Source: an uncultured Oscillospiraceae bacterium (GTDB lineage: Bacteria; Bacillota; Clostridia; Oscillospirales; Ruminococcaceae). From it: a DNA stretch of 7,333 bases. The stretch spans positions 1 to 7,333 of the forward strand of contig CAKTAM010000091.1 of assembly GCA_934527255.1 (NCBI GenBank), given 5' to 3'. Shown one piece after another: positions 1 to 4,581 of the stretch (positions are counted from its first letter, which is position 1; every line of letters begins with the position of its first letter). The translations under genes were made by a program, and so were the position numbers. Below the pieces are notes generated by a model. The model did not search any database. It saw nothing but the letters and a program-made list of their open reading frames with translations, and was not told where the DNA came from.

Positions 1-1
1 G

Positions 2-160
2 CCCAACGAAGAGGGCGTGATCGTCTATCATCTGAAGGTGGCCGCTGCCGACACCGGGCGGGTCATCGGAAAGCAGGGCCGCATTGCGAAATCCATTCGC
101 GTGGTCATGCGCGCCGCCGCTGCCCGCGCCAACCAGAAAATCATGGTAGAGATCGACTGA
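2..160 (+). CDS. khpA: KhpA, KH-domain RNA-binding protein (3' part only)
   Basis: The visible 52 codons encode the C-terminal part of a small single-KH-domain protein; the start lies off the left edge. The GxxG loop that contacts RNA is present as GKQG (visible residues 23-26), preceded by the beta strand VIVYHLKVA and followed by a helix IAKSIRVVMRAAAARAN, then a final strand ending in VEID. KhpA proteins are usually about 75-80 residues, so roughly 25 residues are missing. In Bacillota KhpA forms a dimer or pairs with KhpB/Jag and binds many RNAs, affecting cell-envelope growth, and the gene commonly sits directly after rpsP. Here a strong terminator follows the stop, so this is the last gene of its transcript. 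Identification is confident from motif and length; the upstream context cannot be seen. Confidence 0.87.
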   Translation, partial: PNEEGVIVYHLKVAAADTGRVIGKQGRIAKSIRVVMRAAAARANQKIMVEID

Positions 161-177
161 CCCTTTTACCGGCAATC

Positions 178-220
178 AAAACCGCCTCTTCTGCCCGTGC
201 GGCAGAGGAGGCGGTTTTTT
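178..220 (+). terminator. Intrinsic terminator after khpA
   Basis: A near-perfect stem pairs the A-rich 5' arm starting at 178 (core ACCGCCTCTTCTGCC, 181-195) with its complement at 201-217. There is one T-G wobble, the loop is the five bases 196-200, and a run of six T (215-220) follows. The hairpin starts 17 bases after the khpA stop and should end that transcript. An ATG at 197 that could extend the next reading frame lies inside this hairpin, which argues against that upstream start. Confidence 0.93.
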
Positions 221-268
221 CTGCCCGGCGGCGGTGATATTGCCGGGTCGACGGGGCATACTGCCTTT

Positions 269-274
269 GAGGTG
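269..274 (+). promoter_or_regulatory. Ribosome binding site deciding the DUF421 start
   Basis: GAGGTG ends six bases before ATG 281. It is the only good Shine-Dalgarno match near the candidate starts of this gene and sets the protein at 235 residues. Confidence 0.65.
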
Positions 275-280
275 AAGCAT

Positions 281-988
281 ATGCCTGTTTTGAACATCTG
301 CGTGCTGTCCATCGTCAGCTTTCTGGTGCTGCTGCTGTTATCGCGGCTGATGGGCAACCGGCAAATCTGCCAGCTGTCCATGTTCGATTATGTCAGCAGC
401 ATTTCCATCGGCAGCATTGCGGCCGAGCTGGCCACACAGCTGGACAGCGACTGGTGGCAACCGCTGCTGGCCATGGTCCTGTATGCCCTGCTGACCATCC
501 TGTTGGCACTGGCCTGCCGCAAAAGCCTGCGACTGCGCCGCCTGCTGAACGGCGCGCCCGTCGTGCTGTACCAGGACGGCGAGCTGTACAAGGCGGCTCT
601 GCGCCGCGCCCGCATCGACCTGAACGACCTGCTGAGTCAGATGCGCTGTCAGGGTTATTTTGACTTAAGCGAGCTGCAGGCCGTGGTGCAGGAGCCGAGC
701 GGCCAGCTGAGCTTTCTGCCGCGGGTGGAGCAGCGGCCGGTCAAGGTGGAGGATCTGAACCTGCACCCGGAAAAGGAGGGGCTGGTCATCAATCTGGTGC
801 TGGACGGCCGCGTGCTGGAGCAGAATCTGCGCAGCATCCGGCGCGACCGCCGCTGGCTGCAGGGGCAGCTGGCCGCCAAGGGCTTTTCCGACCCCTGTCA
901 GCTGCTGCTGGTCACCTGGGACTGCTGCGGCACACTGACAGTCTATCCCGCCGGTGAGCGCACCGTCAACCCCGAGCTGCTGCTGTAA
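281..988 (+). CDS. DUF421/YetF-family membrane protein
   Basis: A 235-residue inner-membrane protein. Three hydrophobic segments lie at about residues 4-24, 38-53 and 59-79. The family hallmark between the first two is seen as MGNRQICQLSMFDYVSSISIGSIAAELA, written here in two parts: GNRQICQLS (25-33) and FDYVSSISIGSIAAE (35-49). The cytoplasmic domain contains GAPVVLYQDGEL (91-102), the conserved LNDLLSQMRCQGYFDLSEL (114-132) and EPSGQLSFL (138-146). A C-terminal extension ends in a DxxGxLTVYP-type strand. The biochemical role of this family is not established, though some members are linked to spores or stress in Bacillus. I chose ATG 281 because GAGGTG (269-274) precedes it by six bases; a longer frame back to 197 would begin inside the khpA terminator. 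It stands alone between two terminator-like hairpins. Family assignment is firm; function is unknown. Confidence 0.9.
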   Translation: MPVLNICVLSIVSFLVLLLLSRLMGNRQICQLSMFDYVSSISIGSIAAELATQLDSDWWQPLLAMVLYALLTILLALACRKSLRLRRLLNGAPVVLYQDGELYKAALRRARIDLNDLLSQMRCQGYFDLSELQAVVQEPSGQLSFLPRVEQRPVKVEDLNLHPEKEGLVINLVLDGRVLEQNLRSIRRDRRWLQGQLAAKGFSDPCQLLLVTWDCCGTLTVYPAGERTVNPELLL

Positions 989-1132
989 AGCCCAACGGCT
1001 GCCGTGACCGCGCAGCAAAAAGGCCGCCGCTTTTCAGCCGAGTGTTCGTAAAACAGTTTTCGGGAAATGACATGGCAGCTGCCTGTCAGGAATGGTCACG
1101 CATACCCGTCCTAACCGAGGAAGCCCCAAGCC

Positions 1133-1170
1133 CCCCGTCCACACCGTAAGGGTGTCGGGCGGGGCCTTTT
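1133..1170 (+). terminator. Candidate terminator downstream of the DUF421 gene
   Basis: Bases 1133-1145 pair with 1151-1164 to give a GC-rich stem of 13 pairs with one T-G wobble, a single unpaired C at 1156 and a GTAAG loop. It is followed after two C by TTTT (1167-1170). The stem is strong but the T-run is short, and it lies about 145 bases past the stop codon. It could therefore be a terminator for the DUF421 transcript or part of another structured element. Confidence 0.45.
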
Positions 1171-1222
1171 GCATATCGGCGATACCTAATAACACATCGG
1201 ATCTTGCACCAAGGTCGTGTGC

Positions 1223-1241
1223 CAAGGGGCCGCGCCCCTTG
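1223..1241. repeat. Perfect short inverted repeat
   Basis: CAAGGGGC (1223-1230) and its exact complement GCCCCTTG (1234-1241) are separated by CGC. No T-run follows on either strand, so it does not look like a terminator. It is one of six hairpins clustered between 1133 and 1345. Confidence 0.6.
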
Positions 1242-1530
1242 CGTGCCCGGCTCCCCTCGCCGCAGGCGATATGGATTCGCCGCACCGAAAGCCTTTTCAA
1301 AGGCGCATCCTCCGGGGCGAAGAAAAGGCACTTCCGCAAAAGTGCAGCAGCTCACCGTACCACTCTCATCGCTGTGATCTGCAAAATGCAGCGGGTTCTT
1401 TGCAGGGGAACGACTGTATACGGCGCATTTTCGGTAAATCGCTGCGTGCATATATGGGGTGCCGACACAGCCTGCATGCCGTAAAACAGCCAAATTCTCC
1501 CACACAGGGGTGTTTTTTCATGGGAGAGTA

Positions 1531-1539
1531 TGGTATACT
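1531..1539 (+). promoter_or_regulatory. Extended -10 promoter element upstream of the hydrolase
   Basis: TGGTATACT fits the extended -10 pattern TGnTATAAT with one core mismatch. The -35 position, 17 bases upstream, is only TGTTTT, as is common for extended -10 promoters. The -10 lies on a six-base inverted repeat (GAGTAT 1526-1531 with ATACTC 1535-1540). A second inverted repeat (1494-1502 with 1521-1529) covers the -35 area, so a repressor or DNA structure could act here. Expected transcription would begin around 1546, about 30 bases before the hydrolase 5' end. Confidence 0.5.
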
Positions 1540-1577
1540 CGGCTTAGCCCGGCAAATCGGAATGTGGGAGGATAGCG

Positions 1578-1683
1578 ATCACGAATGACAGCAGCGACTT
1601 AAAAAAAGAATACGACGTTTTTTTGAAGAAGGTTCCTTATCAAACAGCAGTGGTTGACAGTGTAAAGGTAAGATACCAATATG
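1578..1683 (+). pseudogene. Detached 5' end of the alpha/beta-hydrolase gene (lost start codon and frameshift)
   Basis: From 1578 the frame reads (I)TNDSSDLKKEYDVFLKKV and then PYQTAVVDSVKVRYQY. This is a typical start of an alpha/beta hydrolase, with the first beta strands just before the GG of the next frame. GGGAGG (1566-1571) lies six bases ahead of codon 1578, exactly where a start should be, but that codon is ATC rather than ATG. After TAT (1680-1682) the frame runs into GGG CGG CAG, whereas dropping one G from the GGG at 1683-1685 would read straight through into GGRDGAPVILFFNG. The repaired protein would have about 291 residues. That these 35 codons belong to the downstream gene is an inference from composition, frame continuity and fold logic. 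A sequencing error could explain the extra G but not also the ATC. Confidence 0.6.
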
Positions 1684-2454
1684 GGCGGCAGGGACGGCGC
1701 CCCGGTCATCCTCTTTTTTAACGGATTAGAGATGCAGGAAATGTGGATGCCGTATGCCGAAAGGCTTGGAAAAGAATACCGATTTCTGATTTACGAATAT
1801 CCGTCCCATACCGCCGAAGCGAATGAACAGATCGACTTTGCCGCAAAGCTGTTGAAGGTATTGTCTATTGAAAAGGTGATTTTGATCGGTGCAAGTGACG
1901 GCGGCGTATATGCGCAGATTTTTGCAAAAAGGCATCCGGGATCCGTTTTGGCAATGATCCTGACAACCACCCTGACGGTGGATTCCGATTATGTCAGAGA
2001 CATCCGAAAAGAGAGCTTTTCAACGCCGATCCTTCTTCTTTTACTGAAGCTGGTTCCCGCAAAAACGGAAATGAAGCTGCTGTTAAAAAAGAGCGCCGGA
2101 TTTTTGGAATGCGAACCGGAAAAGGAGCGGAAATATGGCAGAGGCTTCTATGAAACGGTGGCTTCTGACCTGAACTATAAGCAGCGGTTTATTCACAGCT
2201 TCAAGTGTGTATATATGCTGAAGGACTATCCGGTTTTTGAAGAAAACGATTTTGCGTATCTGAGAGGAAAAATACAGGTTCTTCTTCCGGAGAAAGACAT
2301 TTTCAAAAAAGAAGATCAGAACCGACTTGCGGATCTGTTTGAAAAACTGGATGCAGAAATTCTGAATGTTCCAGGCGGACATGTAGGGTTCATCGTTCAG
2401 TCAGAATACTATATGGATCTGATGGAAAAGTTTTTGAAGAAAAGCGGGTTCTGA
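1681..2454 (+). CDS. Alpha/beta-hydrolase fold protein, N-terminally truncated
   Basis: The open frame gives 257 residues of an alpha/beta-hydrolase fold. Visible parts are the oxyanion-loop strand VILFFNGLE (9-17), the nucleophile elbow GASDGG with Ser72 (G-x-S-x-G, 70-75), a helical cap region at about 105-190, a candidate acid Asp206 in LLPEKD, and the catalytic His234 in PGGHVGF. The triad is complete, so the body of the enzyme is intact. Substrate is unknown; such proteins are esterases, lipases, peptidases or C-C hydrolases. ATG 1681 is the first start in this frame, since a TAA at 1669-1671 blocks extension. It is a poor start, with only AAAGG about 12 bases upstream and the first strands of the fold missing. 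The true gene probably began at 1578 (see the adjoining entry). The gene is visibly more AT-rich than its neighbours, with many AAA, GAA and TTT codons, which suggests acquisition by transfer. It converges on the glycosyltransferase operon. Confidence 0.7.
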   Translation: MGGRDGAPVILFFNGLEMQEMWMPYAERLGKEYRFLIYEYPSHTAEANEQIDFAAKLLKVLSIEKVILIGASDGGVYAQIFAKRHPGSVLAMILTTTLTVDSDYVRDIRKESFSTPILLLLLKLVPAKTEMKLLLKKSAGFLECEPEKERKYGRGFYETVASDLNYKQRFIHSFKCVYMLKDYPVFEENDFAYLRGKIQVLLPEKDIFKKEDQNRLADLFEKLDAEILNVPGGHVGFIVQSEYYMDLMEKFLKKSGF

Positions 2455-2593
2455 CAGGCCCATTCCCGTTTGACATACCGTTTTGTGCCGAGTTTTTGGC
2501 AGAAACGCCCCAACTGAAAGCCGTTTGCGGAGCAAGTATGCAGGAACGGAAGATATGCGGCCACGAAACGGTCCCTGCTTTCATGAACAACAG

Positions 2594-2640
2594 AAAACCC
2601 GGAGCTGCGCGGCTGATTTCAGCCAACCGTTCCGGGTTTT
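2594..2640. terminator. Bidirectional terminator between convergent genes
   Basis: AAAACCCGGA (2594-2603) is the exact complement of TCCGGGTTTT (2631-2640), and an inner GGCTG/CAGCC stem closes the middle. Both outer ends carry A or T runs, so the hairpin works in either direction: for the plus-strand hydrolase (stop 2454) and for the minus-strand glycosyltransferase operon (stop 2738). The flanking bases 2455-2593 and 2641-2737 hold no convincing gene. Confidence 0.9.
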
Positions 2641-2737
2641 CTTATTCTCCGTTCAAAATACCGCTTTATGGGGCTTCTGCATTTTCAGCGCCAGCCCTTT
2701 TGCGACATTTTTTGGTACGGCCGGGATGTCGATCCGC

Positions 2738-4549
2738 TCAATCACGGGCAAACACGGCCGTTTCGGCAAAATCCTCGGTGTCCAGCGTCAGGTTGCGGTT
2801 ATAGTAGGGGTCGTGCAGCAGCGTCTCGCGGCCGAGGCGCTGCTGCAGGCGCTGCTGCTCCTGCGCAAAGCGCTGCCGGGCCGCACCGCGGACATCCAGC
2901 CCGCGGCTTTTGCTTTCGTAATGGTACAGCTCGGCATATGGTGTGAAAACGATGCGATACCCCGCCTGCCGGATGCGCAGGCAGAAATCGACATCGTTAT
3001 ACGCCACGGCAAAGCCCTCGTCCAGCCCGCCGACGGCATCGTACACGGCCGCCGGTACCAGCATGCAGGCGGCCGTCACCGCGGAAAGGTCACTAACCAC
3101 CGCCTGCCGGAACATATAGCCGCTGGCGCCGCGCCGGGCGTATTTGTGACTGTGCCCGGCAAAGCCGCCCAGACCGATGATGACGCCCGCGTGCTGCACG
3201 GTATCGTCAGGGTAATACAGCAGCGCGCCGACCGCGCCGACCCCGGGCTGACTTCCCTGCGCCACCAGCTCGCGCAGCCACCCGGCGTTCAACACCTGCA
3301 CATCGTTGTTCAGCAGCAGCAAATAGTCGCCCGCCGCCTGCGGACGGCCGAAATTGTTGATGGCGGAAAAATTAAAGGGGTCCTGCCAGTTCAGCACGCG
3401 CAGCCCGGCATACCGCTTTTCCGCCTGCCGGTAATAGGCAAAGGTCTGCGGGTCGGTGCTGTTGTTTTCCAGCACCAGCACCTCAAAACGGGGATAATCG
3501 GTTTTTTCATACAGCGACTGCAGCGCCTTTTCCAGATCGTCCGTATGATCCTTATTGGGGATGAGGATGGAGACCAGCGGCTGCGGCTGCGGCAGCGCAT
3601 ACACCACATGGTAAGTGCTGGGGAATTTTCCCTTTTCCGCGTGCGCATCGACCCCGGTGCGAGCCAGATGGTCGTTCAGCGCACGCAGCGCGGCCTGCTC
3701 AACATAAGGCTTGGCCTGTACCCCGCCCGCCGTGCTGGCGGCGGAGACCCGCCAGTAATACAGCACCTTGGGGATGTGATAGGCCCCGCCGGTGCGCTCG
3801 CACAGGCGCAGGAACAGATCATGATCCTGACTGCCGGAGCAGACGCTGCGCTCGCCGCCAAGCTCGCGGTACAAATCGGCCCGGAAAGCCGCCAGATGAC
3901 AGATGTAATTGCAGGAAAGCAGATAATCCGGCGAATAATCCGGCTTGAAATGCCCGGCCGTTGGGCGGGTGATGTCCCCGGTAAACAGCGCCTCGTCGCT
4001 GTAGAGAAACGGGCACGGCTGGCTGACCGCCGCCTTTGCCACCTCGTACAGGGCGTTGGGCGACAGCACGTCGTCATGATCCAGCAGGGCCAGCCAGCTG
4101 CCGGTGGCCATGGCTGCCGCCGCGTTGGTGTTGGCGGCAATATCGCGGTTTTCAATGCGCTGCACCCGAATGCGGGGATCCGTATAACGGGCCAGCCGGG
4201 CGGCCACGCGCGCCGCCTGCGTGGTGGAGGCATCGGCCAGGCAAAGCTCCCAATTGGGATAGGTCTGCCCCAGCAGGCTTTGGATCAGCTCATCCAGAAA
4301 GCGATCCGGCGTGTTGAACAGCGGCACCAGCACGCTGATCTTCGGCCAGCCCTCCGCCCTGCCGTCGGCGCAGAACTGCCGCTGTGCGGCCAGCACCTGC
4401 CGGGTGGGCAGATAGCGCCCGCGCTTGCTTTTCAGCCGACGCCGCACAAAGCCGACGCCGCGCTTCCAGGTGCGGGCGAGCCCCTCCTGCCGCAGATAGG
4501 TAAAGCCGTATGCCAGCAGCTCCCGCAGGCGCTTAAGTTTCTGTGCCAT
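2738..4549 (-). CDS. Two-domain family-2 glycosyltransferase (second of a tandem pair)
   Basis: A 603-residue protein with two GT-A (family 2) domains, resembling Myxococcus RfbC-type O-antigen glycosyltransferases. A basic, amphipathic leader (1-60, rich in Arg and Lys) has no signal peptide and may hold the enzyme on the inner membrane face. Domain 1 starts at ISVLVPLFNTP (71-81) and carries ADAST (105-109), the nucleotide-sugar/metal motif DHDD (157-160), HFKPD (200-204) and QDHD (241-244). Domain 2 starts at VSILIPNKDH (326-335) and carries ENNSTDP (361-367), NND (414-416), YNDVDFC (517-523) and HYESKSRG (543-550). Both active sites look complete, so it may add two sugars or alternate linkages during polysaccharide growth. 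It lies 30 bases after the upstream paralogue and is translated from the same mRNA. GGAG 10 bases before ATG 4549 supports the start. Donor and acceptor cannot be predicted. Confidence 0.9.
   Translation of the reverse strand: MAQKLKRLRELLAYGFTYLRQEGLARTWKRGVGFVRRRLKSKRGRYLPTRQVLAAQRQFCADGRAEGWPKISVLVPLFNTPDRFLDELIQSLLGQTYPNWELCLADASTTQAARVAARLARYTDPRIRVQRIENRDIAANTNAAAAMATGSWLALLDHDDVLSPNALYEVAKAAVSQPCPFLYSDEALFTGDITRPTAGHFKPDYSPDYLLSCNYICHLAAFRADLYRELGGERSVCSGSQDHDLFLRLCERTGGAYHIPKVLYYWRVSAASTAGGVQAKPYVEQAALRALNDHLARTGVDAHAEKGKFPSTYHVVYALPQPQPLVSILIPNKDHTDDLEKALQSLYEKTDYPRFEVLVLENNSTDPQTFAYYRQAEKRYAGLRVLNWQDPFNFSAINNFGRPQAAGDYLLLLNNDVQVLNAGWLRELVAQGSQPGVGAVGALLYYPDDTVQHAGVIIGLGGFAGHSHKYARRGASGYMFRQAVVSDLSAVTAACMLVPAAVYDAVGGLDEGFAVAYNDVDFCLRIRQAGYRIVFTPYAELYHYESKSRGLDVRGAARQRFAQEQQRLQQRLGRETLLHDPYYNRNLTLDTEDFAETAVFARD
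4064..4092. repeat. 29-base block shared with 5894-5922 (copy 1)
   Basis: These 29 bases are identical to 5894-5922 and encode, on the minus strand, the region around LALLDHDDVL of domain 1. It is the longest exact match I noticed between the two glycosyltransferase genes. The sequences diverge immediately on both sides. Confidence 0.85.
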
Positions 4550-4552
4550 GTA

Positions 4553-4581
4553 TGCCGTTCTCCGTTCGCCGTTTGGCCGTT
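4553..4581. repeat. Short heptad repeat between the two glycosyltransferase genes
   Basis: CCGTT occurs at 4555-4559, 4562-4566, 4569-4573 and 4577-4581, spaced 7, 7 and 8 bases, filling almost the whole 30-base gap. On the transcribed strand it reads as repeated AACGG units, with the GGAG of the downstream ribosome binding site (4560-4563, complement CTCC) inside one unit and the upstream stop codon touching the last. A gain or loss of units would change the distance between stop, ribosome site and next start. Confidence 0.65.

Larger units (their letters stand above)
989..1577. other. Gene-free, hairpin-rich intergenic region
   Basis: I see no credible gene in this stretch. Reading frames of 100-139 codons exist on both strands, but they overlap one another, match no family I recognise and lack properly spaced ribosome binding sites. 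What can be seen instead is structure: a palindromic stretch at 1069-1087 (core GGCAGCTGCC), a long hairpin at 1133-1164, a dyad at 1174-1184, and short hairpins at 1223-1241, 1265-1281, 1291-1304 and 1328-1345. Two inverted repeats between 1494 and 1540 overlap a promoter-like element. The 10-mer CGTAAAACAG occurs at both 1047-1056 and 1480-1489. It could hold a structured RNA, a degraded small mobile element or simply decayed sequence; the choice cannot be made from one copy. Confidence 0.6.

Noticed and set aside
197..280. N-terminal extension of the DUF421 protein to ATG 197
   Set aside because: That ATG lies in the loop and 3' arm of the khpA terminator and the extra residues do not look like family sequence. 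ATG 281 has a properly spaced GAGGTG.
1086..1505. A 139-codon minus-strand frame in the gap, with overlapping 101-, 130- and 123-codon frames on both strands
   Set aside because: They overlap each other on both strands, lack spaced ribosome binding sites, have Arg/Pro/Cys-rich composition without hydrophobic-core patterns, and match no family I know.
1654..1682. TTGACA (1654-1659) as an internal promoter for the truncated hydrolase frame
   Set aside because: The best -10 at the right distance is CAATAT, a poor match, and the hexamer falls in what looks like coding sequence (VVDSVK).
2470..2498. TTGACA (2470-2475) as a promoter after the hydrolase
   Set aside because: No -10 element follows at 16-18 bases and no gene follows on that strand.
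2390..2626. A 78-codon minus-strand frame between the convergent genes
   Set aside because: It begins inside the bidirectional terminator and runs into the end of the hydrolase gene, with no ribosome site or recognisable sequence.
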